DNA from: Simmondsia chinensis
Lineage: Eukaryota > Streptophyta > Magnoliopsida > Caryophyllales > Simmondsiaceae
Assembly: GCA_018398585.1 (NCBI GenBank)
Contig: JAGTTD010000001.1
Location: 13,270,501-13,334,500 of the forward strand
DNA: 64,000 bases
Reading direction: 5' to 3'
Shown here: positions 21,096 to 32,218 of the stretch, one piece after another
How positions within the stretch are numbered: position 1 is the stretch's first letter
Layout of the letters: the number at the start of each line of letters is the position of its first letter
Translations under genes and position numbers: made by a program
The notes under the pieces: model-generated
The model's database searches: none
The model's input: only the letters and a program-made list of their open reading frames with translations
What the model was told of the DNA's origin: nothing

Positions 21096-21484
21096 CTATG
21101 TTTGTTAGAATTTTATAATTTTTGGCCAAAAAACGGTAACATGACAATGGTCTTAGCAACATATTGGTAATTTGCATCAAAATTCAATGAATTTTCATCA
21201 TAATTCACTTTAGTCCTTTATATTTGTGCTTTTTTATGTTGTATTTGAAGCAATGCCTAGATGAGATTCCAATTTTAGTTAGGTACATCCTCTCGTATAC
21301 TTGGATACACCATGGGATGAATGCTTAAATATGGATCATCATGGGTTACTCTTGACCCATTGGAACCAGAACCAAGCTTTTGAAAATGCTAGTTATGGGT
21401 ATGGGTATGGTCTCGAATCTAGAACTATTGGGTCATCATAGGTTGGCTGCAAACCTAACCCAACCCATCCATTGAACATCCCTA

Positions 21485-22660
21485 GTGTATACTAAGTTTG
21501 GTTGGGTATTGGTCATGGCATACATGATGCATCTTGTTGCATTAGCATAGGGGGCTTTGGACATCTCAGCTTTTTCAGCATCACTAGAAGGGCACTGATC
21601 AAAAGAAAATTTTTATGTGGGTAGACATAGACATATTAGTAGGCTTAGCATCACTCATGCTAAGCCTAATACCTTTCCAAGATAATGACTTTGAGACAAA
21701 TTAACATTTTTCTTACTCCAATCTCTACTTATTTCCCTACCAAGTATTTTTCTAGCTTCTCCTAATTCTTTCATGTCAAAGTTCTTACATAACATAGACT
21801 TTGGCTTAGTGTTTTGAGAACTAAGCTTGCTAGCTATCACCATGTCATCAACATAAATAAGTAGAAAGGTAGATGAATTAGAACCAGGATTCTTATAGTA
21901 AAAGCAATTATAATGGGTGTTCAAAATTATAATGCATGCATCTCTAGAGCCTAATGTCTAACATAAAACTATCAAATTTCCTATACTATTGTCTTAGTGA
22001 TTATTTCTGTCCATGAAGGGATTTCTTTAGGAGCCACTCATGGTCCTATTTGAAAGGTTCAACAAGTCCATCAGGTTGGACTATGATGATTTCTTCTTGC
22101 AATTCCCTATGCAAGAAAGCGGTTCTGACGTCCATTTGCTCTAAGTGCATATCTAAGCTAGTGGTTAGGACCATCAAGATTTGAATTGTGGTATATTTGA
22201 CTGCAGGAGAGAAAATCTCCTTATAGTCAATGTCCTCTTACTGAGTAAACCCTTTAGCAACAAAACGCGCCTTATTCCTAAGTTCTCCATTAGGTTTATA
22301 CGGTTACTTAATCTTGAACACACACTTACTACCAATTAATTTCTTCTCTAAGATTCTAGGAATTAAGGTCCAAGTCTCATCCTTTCTCAAACATTCCATC
22401 TCTTCAGTCATGGTTTTAATCCAATGAGAGGAGTGGCAGAGAGGTCCGGTTATCGTATTCTAATGCTGCATTTAAGGCATATGCAATACATTCTGCATAA
22501 TTGAAATGTTCTGGAGCCTTAGTTTGATGTCTTTTCCTATATGTAGTTAGTTGGTAACTAGTGAAGTGATGAAGTTCATCGGATTCAATATTCTCAGTTT
22601 AAATTTAAGGTTTAAGAGCCTGATTAAGGGTTTGGTTTTTAGGATAGTTTGGTTCAGCGG
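21485..22660 (-). pseudogene. pol: copia-C reverse transcriptase, disrupted
   Basis: Minus-strand blocks in copia order: KWVFKIK-like start (about 22300), QMDVRTAFLHRELQEE followed by VQPDG (22060-22145), the catalytic IYVDDMVIA (YVDDM codons 21841-21858), FDMKELGEARKILGREI (21700-21790), and SKAPYANATRCIMYAMT (about 21510-21570) leading into the RNase H connection. Several stops and frameshifts occur. The YVDD residues are intact. The left end is hAT-N. Confidence 0.8.
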
Positions 22661-22666
22661 ATCATC

Positions 22667-23051
22667 CTAAAATTCATATGTTTTGGTTTTGAATTTCTTA
22701 TAGGTGACACTCTGTTTAGATGAAGAACCATCAACAGTATTCTCATTCAAGTAAGGCATTTCATTTCCATCAAACACAACATTCCTACTTATTGAAATTT
22801 TTATCCTATTTCCGTCCTTATAGCCTTTCACTCTGTCTGGGGAACCTAGGAAAACACCTCTAATCGATCTAGGTTCCAACTTTTCCTCATTATGATGTGC
22901 ATAAGCTGCACAGCTAAAAGACACGGATGACAGACAAGTTAGGTGGACTGCCATTCCAAACTTGCTCAGGGGTCCTAAAGTCAAAACCACGAGATTGTGT
23001 TCGACTAACCAAGAAACTTGTAGCTGTAATCGCTTCCCCCAAAAATGTTTG
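22667..23051 (-). pseudogene. pol: copia-C integrase C-terminal part
   Basis: Minus-strand residues KLEPRSIRGVFLGSPDRVKGY and ISISRNVVFDGNEMPY correspond to the conserved Ty1/copia integrase C-terminus (KL..R...C.FLGY..G.KGY and S.DV.F.E). Residues upstream (CLSSVSFSCAAYAH) follow the VFGC.AYVH motif. It ends at 23051 where Reina-1 is inserted, and the rest of the integrase resumes at 28796. Confidence 0.75.
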
Positions 23052-23465
23052 TGTTAACTACCAAACCTAGATTGATAGCTAACCTTGTGGAAGAGAGAGA
23101 TAAGATGAGAAGAGAATTGAAAGGGGATGAGAAATAGAGAATTAGATGAGAATTAGAGAGGATTTTCCAAAAGGAAATCAGGATATTATTGATTAAATGA
23201 AGATATTACAAGCATTAGACCTATTTATAGAAGATATAGTACAATGCATCAAGACACATCGAACGCTAACCGACTTAAATTGAAATTGGCGCCTAAATCA
23301 TGCAAGCCGCCACATTTGACCAATATTGACCTATGGACCTGAATTCAGCCCCTTTGGCGCCAAACTAACTACCAACTAACAATCAAAATACCACTCCAGA
23401 ACAATCTAACACAATACAATCAGCTTGAGACTAATTATAACCAAAAGAATTAATGATTTATAACA
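23052..23465 (-). repeat. Reina-1 3' LTR
   Basis: Starts TGTTAACTACCAAACC and ends ATGATTTATAACA. It pairs with 28382-28795. It contains CATTAGACCTATTTATAG, which read on the other strand gives a TATAAATAG box expected for the LTR promoter. Confidence 0.9.
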
Positions 23466-23480
23466 TTCCCCCCTCCTTGA
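23466..23480 (-). other. Reina-1 polypurine tract
   Basis: Minus-strand TCAAGGAGGGGGGAA lies immediately before the 3' LTR. The codons just upstream still read LEDKELLKE in the pol frame, so the tract overlaps the end of the polyprotein gene region. Confidence 0.75.
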
Positions 23481-23494
23481 GAAGCTCCTTGTCC

Positions 23495-23863
23495 TCAAGG
23501 AGAAAAACTCGGAAATTGGCTCTTCAAGAATGTAGGATTCTCCCATGTGGCAAAATTCTTATCCAAGTTCAACCACCTCACCAAAATCTGCTGGAAATCT
23601 CCAGTACCCGCTGCAATCAGTCCGGGCTTCTTGATAGCTACTGGTCCAAGCTGCAATGTTCCATTTGTTCCCACTTCCGGTGGAGATTGTGAGCTTTTAA
23701 CACCCCTTTTGACCTGCTTTTTCAATAATGAAACATGGAACACCAGGTGAATGTATGATTGTGGTGGTAAATCAAGTTTATAAGCAACTTTGCCGATCTT
23801 CTCCAAAATTTTGTATGGGCCAAAGTATCGGGCACTTAGCTTGACATTTTTTCTGACAGCCAA
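23495..23863 (-). pseudogene. pol: Reina-1 integrase C-terminus and chromodomain
   Basis: A 122-residue frame. Residues 1-50 (KNVKLSARYFGPYKILEKIG, VAYKLDLP, IHLVFHVSLLK) are the GPY/F module of gypsy integrases. Residues about 90-122 (QILVRWLNLDKN, ATWE) are a chromodomain of the plant chromovirus type, which in the family targets integration to heterochromatin. The first aromatic cage position is not obvious; the W in ATWE is present. The frame is separated from the integrase core by frameshifts at 23864-24153. Confidence 0.8.
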
Positions 23864-24153
23864 TGAGGATTGTCTATAGGGTTATAATTTTAGGTAGACC
23901 ATGTCTCCAACTTCGTAAGCTTTGTCTACCCTTTTTTTGTCAGCATAAAATTTCATCTGAGCACGAGCTTGATGAAGGTTGTCCTTCAGGATTTGTAACA
24001 TCTGCATCCGCTACTGTATCAAGTCCCCTGCTGCAGATCCAGACTTATTTGGCTGCTGCAACAACACTGGAGAAGGTGGTGCATACCCATACAATGCTTA
24101 AAAGGGAGAAGTACCAATAGAAGCATGAACATGGGTGTTGAACCAATATTTGG

Positions 24154-24996
24154 CTAATGAAAGCCACTGATCCACTCTCGAGGCCATGAGAAAACCATAC
24201 TCCGAAGATACTGCTCAATGCATTGATTGACTCTCTCTGTTTGTCCATCCGATTGGGGATGGTAAGATGAACTGAGCACCAATGTCGTCCCCGATAGTTT
24301 GAACAACTCCCTCCAAAAAGTACTCGTGAAGATGTTGTCTCGGTCAGAAACAATAGATTGAGGCAATCCGTGTAGCTTATATATGTTGTCTAAGAAGCTA
24401 TTAGCCAACCTTTCAGCTGTAACAGGTCGAATAAGTGCTATAAAATGATTGTATTTGGTGAAACGATCCACCACGACCCAAATTACCACCCTACCATCAG
24501 ACTTGGGAAGTGCTTCTATAAAATCCATGCTTATGTTGATCCAAGCACCCTCCGGAATGGGAATTGGCTGCAAGAGTCCTTGGTATCGATGATCCCCCAA
24601 CTTGGTTTGTTGACACACCTCACAAGACTTAACAAAATCTGATACAGCTTTCTTCAAACCGTGCCAACTAAAATATGCCTTAACTCTTTGATAAGTACCT
24701 TCAACCCCGGAATGACCACCCCAAGCTGAGTCATGTGAAGCCTTCACTACCTGATCCCTCAAATCAGTCGAGGAGCCAATATAGATCTTGTTCTGCACGC
24801 GGATAATGCCTCTCTGCACAATCACACCAGGTTCACTGTCAACACTGTCAGCCCCTTTAACTGCTGCTGCAACCACGCACTCTTGAGCAAAAGTGTCCCC
24901 TTCATAAGATTTGTAAATTTCATCCATCCAAGAAGGTAAAACAACGGATAATGCTCCACAAAAACCCTGCTCGTGGTCCTCAAACTTCCTTGACAA
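24154..24996 (-). pseudogene. pol: Reina-1 integrase core
   Basis: A 280-residue frame. The N-terminal HHCC zinc domain ends SCEVCQQTK. The catalytic triad is readable: D in ISMDFIEALPK, D in IVSDRDN and E in GQTERVNQ. Intact triad residues contrast with Reina-3. A frame break after WPREWISGFH separates it from the C-terminus, where residues FKHCMGMHH resume in another frame. Confidence 0.85.
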
Positions 24997-25045
24997 TGCA
25001 TCGGCAGCCTGGTTTTCTTTTCCTCTTTTGTACTCGTTTGCATAG

Positions 25046-26119
25046 TCAAGCCCAAGTAACTATCAAGAGGTGCTCCAAGAGGTGCTTGAGACTTTGATGA
25101 TCTATCCGAATAATGAACCTATGACCATCCAAGTAATGCCTCCATTTCTCAATTGCAAGGAGAATTGCCAAATACTCTTTTTCGTAAGTGGACATGGCTT
25201 GATGTTTGGGACTAAGAGCCTGACTCAAATAAGCAATTGGTCTTCCATGTTGTGAGAGAATAGCCCCACAACCAGTCCCACTTGCATTTGTCTCCAAAAT
25301 GAAGTCCTCAGCAAAGTTCGGCATGGCCAAAACTGGAGCCTCACACATAGCCGACTTGAGCACATCAAAAGCTGCTTGTGCCTTGTCATTCCACTTGAAT
25401 GCATCCTTCTTCAGAAGCTCAGTTAGGGGCTTTGCAATGGACCCATAACCATTCACGAACTTCCTGTAATAACCGGTCAATCTCAAGAAACCTCTCAATT
25501 GTTTCAAGGTCATGGGAATTGGCCATTCTTGCATTGCTTGCACCTTGGAAGGATCGATAGAGACGCCTTCATGTGAGATGATGTGGCCCAAATATTCAAG
25601 TTTGGACTGAGCAAACGAGCACTTCGACAACTTGGCAAAAAATCGATTTTGCCGCATCACAAAGAATACTTCTCTAAGGTGAGTAAGGTGATCTTCATAT
25701 GATGAACTATATATCAATATATCATCGAATAAAACCAACACCGATCTCCTCAAGTAAGGCTTGAAAATATCATTCATAGCCGCTTGGAATGTGGCCGGAG
25801 CATTTGTTAAACCGAAAGGCATGACAACGAACTCAAAATGCCCATGGTGTGTCTGAAAGGCTGTCTTGTATATATCCGGCTCGAGAACTCTAATTTGATG
25901 ATATCCTTGTCTTAAGTCAAGCTTAGAGAAGAAGTGTGCACCATATAACTCATCGAGTAAATCGTCAATAACAGGGATAGGAAATTTATCCTTCACTGTC
26001 AAAGAATTCAGTCGACGATAATCGATGTACATTCTAGCCCTGCCGTCCTTCTTCTTAACAAGAATCACGGGTGAAGAAAAGGGACTATGGCTTGGTCTAA
26101 TGAAGCTCATTTGAAGCAA
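25046..26119 (-). pseudogene. pol: Reina-1 reverse transcriptase and RNase H
   Basis: A 357-residue frame. RT blocks: [57 protein letters not shown] and the catalytic [10 protein letters not shown]. RNase H follows from about residue 275 ([16 protein letters not shown]), where the first catalytic Asp of ETDAS has become Asn. The usual DALSRR end lies in another frame downstream (near 24980-25040). The frame is cut from protease by an in-frame TAA at about 26143-26145. Confidence 0.85.
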
Positions 26120-26299
26120 CTCATCAACCTGCTTCTCGATCTCTTATTTTTAGGCATGAGCATAACGATATGGCCTGATTTTCACTGGATCAGAGTTAGC
26201 TCGAAGTGGTATGGCATAATCAACACTTCTTCGGGGAGGAAGGCTCTTTGGTGGCTCAAAAATATCCTCAAACTCTTCGAGCAAAGCATGAACTTCAGG

Positions 26300-27172
26300 C
26301 TATATGTCTTGCTGCAGATCCGCAGGTGAAATAATGAATAATTGTCCCAACCATTGTATTGCATTCTTCTTGAAGCTACCATGTAAGCATTTGCCATTGA
26401 TTAGTTTCAGCTGTGCATGATCTGAAATCCCATGTAATGTGACCTTATTGCCATGAACTTCGAAGGACACTGTCATCTTATCAAAATCAAACAACACCGG
26501 ATCAAAAGTCCTCATCCAATCTACTCCAAGCACCATATCACACCCTCCCAAAGGGAGAACTCTAAAATCAAAAGTGAATTTGTGATCTTGCATAGACCAA
26601 TGAAATGATTGGCACTTGTTTTGAATTGTAATCGAGTTTCCATTAGCTACCATTACGGCCAAGGGATGACTTTTGATGATTTCATGCTTCACCTTCTTTA
26701 CCAACTTGGGATCGACAAAGCTATGTGTGCTTCCGCTATCCACAAGAATGGTAATGGAAGTTTTTCCTGCTTTCCCACCAATGCGTATGGTGTTGTGAGC
26801 ACCACTCCCAGTAAGAGCCTTCATGGAAATCTCAACCTCATCCTTAAGCAGCTCATCATGTGAATCTAGCCCTGAGGTGTCTTCTGCAGACCCTGAGCCT
26901 TTTGTATCTGATTCAACAGCAACACGAGAACCCCTTGCAGACATCAAGGACTTTGGATTGCACCTATGTCCGGGCTGATATGACTGATTACATCTATAAC
27001 ATAACCATGTAGATCTCTTGTCCACTAGATCGGCCAGCCTTGTCCCCTGATGAATCTCTTTGATGAGTCTTGTAATTGCTACTCTTGAATTTGCTTTTGT
27101 CACTTGAAGATACAAGTGTAGCCTCAACCAATTTAGCCTTATTATAGGCTTTGGAGAGAGTCTTTGGCTCAA
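26300..27172 (-). pseudogene. pol: Reina-1 gag zinc knuckle and aspartic protease
   Basis: The frame carries CYRCNQSYQPGHRC (about 26960-27001), the variant zinc knuckle usual in Reina-like gag, and further on the protease active site LVDSGSTHSFVDP (about 26720-26760) with the later block GGCDMVLGVDWM. The DSG triad is intact. The start of this frame overlaps the end of gag by a frameshift at about 26994-27172. Confidence 0.85.
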
Positions 27173-28112
27173 TGGCCTTAACCAATTTCTTAACTCTTGG
27201 CTTCAATCCACTAATAAAGCTTGAGACATAATATGCTTCGGTAGAATGTGGATTAATGGCTATCATATTAGCACGCAAGTTCTCAAATCTGATCATGTAC
27301 TCCTTCACCGTAGATGTTTGATAAACCTTATTAAAGCTATCAACAACATCGCTCGAATCCTCTTCACCATACCTCTCACACAGCTCTTCCACGAATTGGT
27401 CCCAAGAAAGACTATGATTACTCCTCAAGACACTATAAAACCATACCTCGTGGTCTCCATGAAGATGCACTGCAGCTAGCTCTACTTTTTCAGCTTCATT
27501 GATGTTATAGAAATGAAAATACCTTTCACACCCCCTCAACCAAGACTCGGGCTGTTTTCCCTCAAATGGCTCGATTTGTACCCTTAGCTGTCTATGAGCA
27601 TGACCTCTACCACCAGATGTAGCATCATTACTCAAGAACCTTTGCTGTTGATACAAATCAGGAGGTCTGTTCTTTTGTTCAAGATCATCGAAAAAATTTC
27701 TTTGATGAACATTCAAATCTGGTGGCCTGTTATGCAGACCTGAACTCTGGCCATAAAATATGAATTGGCCTGGACCTGCATTTCGATCATGTGTACCTGC
27801 AGCAACCTCAACTACTGAAGGTCGATCATCCACTGATCGGTTATGAACTGAAGGACCTGCTTCTGCCTGTATCTCAGGTGATTTGCCACGATTTCTGTCC
27901 AGATTCACATTTCTGTCTAAATGTACCTGCGGTTGAGTCACTTCAGTTGGAGGAATGCGCTGACTTGCAGGCTTAAGGATCGCATTGACAGATGATTCCC
28001 CTTGTTTCTTGACCTGATCTTGCATATTCTCCATCCTTTCCTCCAATTTTGATAATCGATCATCATTTCTTTGTTGATTTGCTGACAGCATTTGCTGATT
28101 TTCCAAATTCAT
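26994..28112 (-). pseudogene. gag: Reina-1 gag
   Basis: A 372-residue frame: a coiled N-terminal part (LSKLEERMENMQDQVKKQG), then the gag core (EPFEGKQPESWLRGCERYF, WDQFVEELCERYGEED, VKEYMIRFENLRANM, YYVSSFISGLKPRVKK). An upstream stretch (28113-28310) continues the same protein but has three in-frame stops, so Met at 28112 is only the first Met after a break. The core is the capsid-like region of the family. Confidence 0.85.
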
Positions 28113-28381
28113 TTGCTAGAACCTCGAGAACAGGCGTTCCTATGATTGTAATTGTGAATGATTGAGTAATTCCTTCATCTGATCAAACGTGACATACTCC
28201 TTTGGAATGTTCGCACCAGCCTCAGCAGCATTGGACACTTATGTTTGAACAACAGAAGCTACATTGCCTCCACCAGCTCCCGATTGTGTCCTAACTCCTT
28301 CAGCGATTCATTGATTGTGTTTCTTCGATTTTGCCAGCTCAATTCAAGCAATAGACAACTTGAACTAGCTCTGATACCAAT
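28113..28381 (-). other. Reina-1 leader, gag N-terminus with stops, primer binding site
   Basis: Primer binding site GCTCTGATACCA at 28369-28380 matches initiator tRNA-Met. The leader between it and gag includes codons for AGANIPKEYVTFDQMKELL, read in frame with gag but interrupted by stops. Confidence 0.7.
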
Positions 28382-28795
28382 TGTTAACTACCAAACCTAG
28401 ATTGATAGCTAACCTTGTGGAAGAGAGAGATAAGATGAGAAGCGAATTGAAAGGAGATGAGAAATAGAGAATTAGATGAGAATTAGAGAGGATTTTCCAA
28501 AAGGAAATCAGGATATTATTGATTGAATGAAGATATTACAAGCATTAGACCTATTTATAGAAGATCGAGTAAAATGCACCAAGACACATCGAAAGCTAAC
28601 CGTCTTAAACTGAAATTGGCGCCTAAATCATGCAAGCCGCGACATTTGAACAATATTGACCTATGGACCTGAATTCTGCCCCTTTGGCGCCAAACTAACT
28701 ACCAACTAACAATCAAAATAACACTCCACAACAATCTAACACAATACAATCAGCTTGAGACTAATTACAACCGAAAGAATTAATGATTTATTACA
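28382..28795 (-). repeat. Reina-1 5' LTR
   Basis: Pairs with 23052-23465. It starts TGTTAACTACC directly after the primer binding site and ends ATGATTTATTACA. Confidence 0.9.
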
Positions 28796-30545
28796 GTTGG
28801 TTTAACCCAAACGCAAACAACATGCATCTTACACGATCAAGGAGAGTTCGATTCATTACTTTTAGCAAGCTCATTCTATTACAGCATTTTTTGGATTGTT
28901 TCTTATTCCAAATTCAGCACACAAAAACTCAAAATTAGAATTAATATATTTAAGACTGTTATTAGTATGCAACACTTCTGTTTTTTGTTTCCAATTTGAT
29001 TTTTAGTAAAGGTTTTTCAGTTTTTGAAAGTTTCAAAAGCGTTGTCTTTAGTTTTCAAAAGAAATAACCAAACTTTTCTAGACAACTCATCCATAATGGA
29101 AAGACAATATCCATCCCCACCATGAGTGGGGACCCGAGATGGACCACAAAGGTTAAAATGGATTATTGTAGTGGTCTTTTGGTGGCGTGTTTACCGGTCT
29201 TAAAGGCTAAATAGTGATATTTTATGTAGGATTCGCAAAAATCCAACTTCATGATACAATTAGTGCCTAACAAGCCTTGCTTTTTCAGTTCAATCAACCC
29301 TTTTTCACTAACGTGTCCATGTCTCTTGTGCTAGAGACATCACTAGACATAACATATAACCAATTTTTCATGACACTTTTAATGACTACCTAGGAGCTAC
29401 TAAGAATTTTCATGACTCTATTCTCAGCCTTTGGAGACAAACTAGATTTGTCTAGGGTTCCAAGAGAAATTAAATTTCTCTAAAGTTTGGGTACATGCTT
29501 AACGTACTCTAGGGTGTAAAACGTCCCATTGGACACTTTTGGTCTTGCCGAGCTGATTCCAACCACCATGCCATTGTATTTATTTCCCATCAAAACTTTT
29601 CCACCATCCAAGGTTCTATAAGTTGTAAAACAACATCTACTAGGGGTCATCTGAAAACTAAAACCAGAGTCTAGAACCCACTCTCAGGTCGATGACTCTG
29701 ACAAGGCTACTAGAACCTTAGCACTAGAATAACTGTTTTCATCTTCTATTACCGCATCAGCACTAGCAGTCTATTTGCTTTTTCGTTTGGGCCATAATCT
29801 TTGAATATCACCCTCTTTGTTACAGTGAAAACATTTTTACATTTGTATAGTCGTTGTTACCCTTAGAAGTGGATCAATTTTTATTTCTTGATTTAATAGT
29901 TTCTATTTTCTCACCCCTTTGACCGGCCTCTAACCTAGAAGCCCTTGAAAGAGCCGCTAGCCAAATATTGGCTTTTTAGTTCAAGAACGTTAGACCTAAG
30001 GACTTTTAGAACCTTTGAAAGAGACAATGTAGTTCGACTATATTTCAAAGTATCTTTAAACACTGTAAAAGATTTAGGTAGGTAGTTTAATAATACGAGG
30101 ACTTTTATCTCTTATTGACTTCCGGTGGAAACATTATTCAGATCTTGAACCAATTTGTTAAAATCAGTTAAAGACTCCATAATAGGTATGGTTTCATCTA
30201 TTCTAAACCTAAAGAACCGCTCCATTAAGAATATGCAGTTCGGTAGGGAGATTTCCTTATTACATTCTTCTAATTTAGCTGAAATACAAGAAATGGTTTT
30301 TTAAGAAGAGACAAGATGTAACACCTAATTTGTAAGGTTGTGAATGACGGCTGTTTTGGCCTTTGCGTTCATAGCTTCTTCCCCTTTCTGACATCTACAG
30401 CTGCTTGTTTTCCGACAACAAGGCCGCTTCAATGTCTTGTTGAGTCAGTATGTTCTCCATTGTAATCTTCCAATGGGAGAAATCGTTTCGGCCATTAAAC
30501 TTCTCTATTTCGAAGCTAGAGGCACTCATTTTCATAGAAACCCTA
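28796..30545 (-). pseudogene. gag-pol: copia-C gag, protease and integrase N-terminal half
   Basis: Reading right to left: gag start (MSASSFEIEKFNGRNDFSHW, about 30475-30535), a zinc knuckle KCFHCNKEGDIQRLW (about 29787-29850) whose His and last Cys are Asp and Trp, protease WVLDSGFSFQMTP (about 29650-29690), and integrase with LCGPSRVPTHGG (about 29105-29140), where the first catalytic Asp (HSDLWGP in relatives) is Asn. Many stops and frameshifts occur. It is joined to 22667-23051 once Reina-1 is removed. Confidence 0.75.
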
Positions 30546-30549
30546 GCTT

Positions 30550-30562
30550 GGGCTCCAATACA
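30550..30562 (-). other. copia-C primer binding site, degenerate
   Basis: Minus strand TGTATTGGAGCCC, compared with TGGTATCAGAGCC in intact relatives. It lies a few bases inside the 5' LTR start (TGTGATTTGAG at 30566). Confidence 0.5.
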
Positions 30563-30565
30563 ACT

Positions 30566-31148
30566 TGTGATTTGAGTGCTTTGAGTTTTTACTTGGAGTT
30601 ATAAGTTTAACATAAAAAACAATACAAAAGAAAATATGGCAAGAAAGAAGGAACGAAAAATAAATGAAGATAAATCACACAACATTTAAACCAAGCCTAC
30701 ACCTATGATACCCCTAAAACTAGGAGACTCTCTACAACAATGTTTTGATTACAAATATAAGAAATTTCTGCAATCTTTACCTAGGATAAGCCTAAACAAG
30801 GTTTTACAATCTAAAACCTTAAAACTAGTATAAAGATACTTTAATCTCACCATCTTATAATGAACATCAGTTCTAGAATGAGTCAAGGAAGAGTCGCTGG
30901 TGCTAGAACTGAGCTAAGTGACAAACCGATTGCTTCACCTTTTTGAAGGTATGAGAAATGGTGGAACCCTGGTATCCTAGGGTTTTTGTTTTTTATTCGA
31001 AGCATACTCTAGGAGGAGATGAACCCTCATGCTTAAAAAGGATAAGAAGCACAAAAACAAGAAAGGACAACCGTCCCTCATCAAATCACAAAAGTGATAT
31101 GTAAGCACAACATTTCTTCAAGAAAAAAGGTGATGGCTGATGTGCTAC
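30566..31148 (-). repeat. copia-C 5' LTR, truncated by Gy-2
   Basis: Begins TGTGATTTGAGTGC beside the degenerate primer binding site. From 30838 it aligns with the first 286 bases of the window. It stops at GCTAC (31144-31148) where the Gy-2 LTR begins. Confidence 0.75.
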
Positions 31149-32218
31149 TGTAAGACCCGTGACACTCCGAACTAGGACACAGGTGTGCACGCGTTGCACT
31201 GGTGCCGTGTCATGTGGTTGCCAAGATGGCACCGAGAATACATGGCGCGCACATTCGTATGGGTGCATAAGGACACAACGGACCTTGGCCTGAGCAACGG
31301 ATTAAGTGGGAGCCAAGATGGATGCAGGACCTAAGTGATATCAGGGACACGGGCAAAGGCCCAGTGCTAGGCACTGGCCCAGCCCAGGCACGCGTAGGAG
31401 TACGCAGGCCCGGGCCTGGCCCAGACCTGTGAAGGCATGTGTGAACCTTGCGTAGACATGCGCAGGCCCAGTGCACTCATGCGTAGGGCCCGGCCCAGCC
31501 TAGACCTGCATGGGCCTTGCGCAGGCATGTGTGGGCCTTGCACAGACATGTGCAGGCCCAGTACACGCATGGTTAGATAAGCATAGACCAGCAACTCCCT
31601 TAGCAGTAATACCATCGTTAGATACAGACATGTGCAGGCCTTGGGTAGATATGCGCAGGCCCAGCCCAGGCCTGCGTCGACCTTGCGCAGGCATGCGCAG
31701 GCCCAACAAGGCCAAAGTGACCCAAAATAGGGATGGACTTTGGAGGAGCATGTGGGGCACATGAGGGACGGTTACTAGGGATAAAAAGGCAGAATGATCC
31801 TTAACCAATTCAAACAAAATTTGAGCGGGAAAAAGAAAGAGTGGGGTTGAAAGTGGGATAACCGCCACTTCAAATTCAGGCGCCTAAATGAGGATAGTTA
31901 TCTTGACCAGCTTGACTCTTAACTGCTGTAAGGCACCTTCAGCAGATCATGGGCACAGTTGGCAGCAGCAGGACGCGCCACCTGGCTCGATGGTTACCTA
32001 TGGCCTTGGAGATGTCAAGGCCTATAAATGAAAGTCATTTGTATCAATTTTGGTTGTTATGTAATTCCAGAAATTAATTAATGAAAATTGTCCTTTTGTC
32101 CCTTCTATTTTCGTATTCATTCTCTTGTGTTCATTTCTTGTGTTCTTGAGTGTGTGTGTCTTGGCTGGGTGGGTGAACCTCATAGCCATGACAGCTAGTT
32201 CATAAATTAATTGTGACA
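31149..32218 (+). repeat. Gy-2 5' LTR
   Basis: TGTAAGACCC to TTGTGACA. It is the reverse of the Gy-1 LTRs: for example GGCTGGGTGGGTGAACCTCA here matches their inverted CCCAGCC region. It is about 1.07 kb against about 1.5 kb in Gy-1, mostly through a smaller GC-rich array. Confidence 0.85.
31330..31720. repeat. GC-rich minisatellite in the Gy-2 LTR
   Basis: Imperfect units such as GCAGGCCCAGTGC, GGGCCTTGCGCAGGCATG and GTGGGCCTTGCACAGACATG repeat every 30-40 bases. One phrase (GACATGTGCAGGCC) recurs at about 31542 and 31626, with an AT-richer insert between. Apparent reading frames on both strands are side effects of the repeats. Confidence 0.75.

Larger units (their letters stand above)
20683..21210. 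mobile_element. MITE-2: relative of MITE-1, split by the 5S SINE
   Basis: The left end GGAAGTTATCACTTAAATGC resembles the MITE-1 terminus. Sequence after the SINE (TTAGAATTTTATAATTTTTGGCCAAAAAACGG, 21109-21140) resembles the inverted MITE-1 middle (TTAGAATTTGATGTTTTTTGC). The right terminus could not be located, so the end is approximate. Confidence 0.5.
19783..21484. mobile_element. hAT-N: non-autonomous hAT-like element
   Basis: Ends are TAGGGGTGAACACGAG and, inverted, TAGGGATGTTCAATGG, followed by sub-terminal GGTTGGGTT motifs on both sides. The flanking 8-mers GCGTTTGC and GTGTATAC differ at three positions, but both derive easily from one ancestral 8-mer that restores the copia-C reading frame (residues VYA). 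No transposase is present. About 1.2 kb of its length is MITE-1, MITE-2 and a SINE. Confidence 0.55.
23052..28795 (-). mobile_element. Reina-1: chromodomain Ty3/gypsy element
   Basis: Two 414-bp LTRs, a canonical primer binding site and a polypurine tract bound gag, protease, RT, RNase H, integrase and chromodomain in the usual chromovirus order. Short LTRs, 5.7 kb total length and the C-terminal chromodomain point to the Reina lineage. The LTRs differ at roughly 18 of 414 positions by eye (about 4%). Flanks GTTTG (23047-23051) and GTTGG (28796-28800) are a 5-bp duplication with one mismatch, inside the copia-C integrase. The reading frame is broken in several places. Confidence 0.9.
1..31148 (-). 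mobile_element. copia-C: old Ty1/copia element, scaffold of the left third
   Basis: Pieces of one minus-strand copia element can be read in order from right to left: 5' LTR (30566-31148), gag, protease and integrase start (28796-30545), integrase end and RT (21485-23051), a 23-base sliver (19760-19782), RNase H (5940-6582) and part of the 3' LTR (1-286 plus flank). The gaps are filled exactly by Reina-1, hAT-N, copia-A and Gy-1. The reading frame across the hAT-N and copia-A joints makes sense as copia polymerase (residues VYA, MSV, SFMANPGK), which supports one original element. It is full of stops and frameshifts. The left end lies outside the window. Confidence 0.8.

Noticed and set aside
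28369..28380. tRNA-Met gene fragments at the GCTCTGATACCA sites
   Set aside because: They are 12-base primer binding sites next to LTRs. No cloverleaf or A/B boxes surround them.
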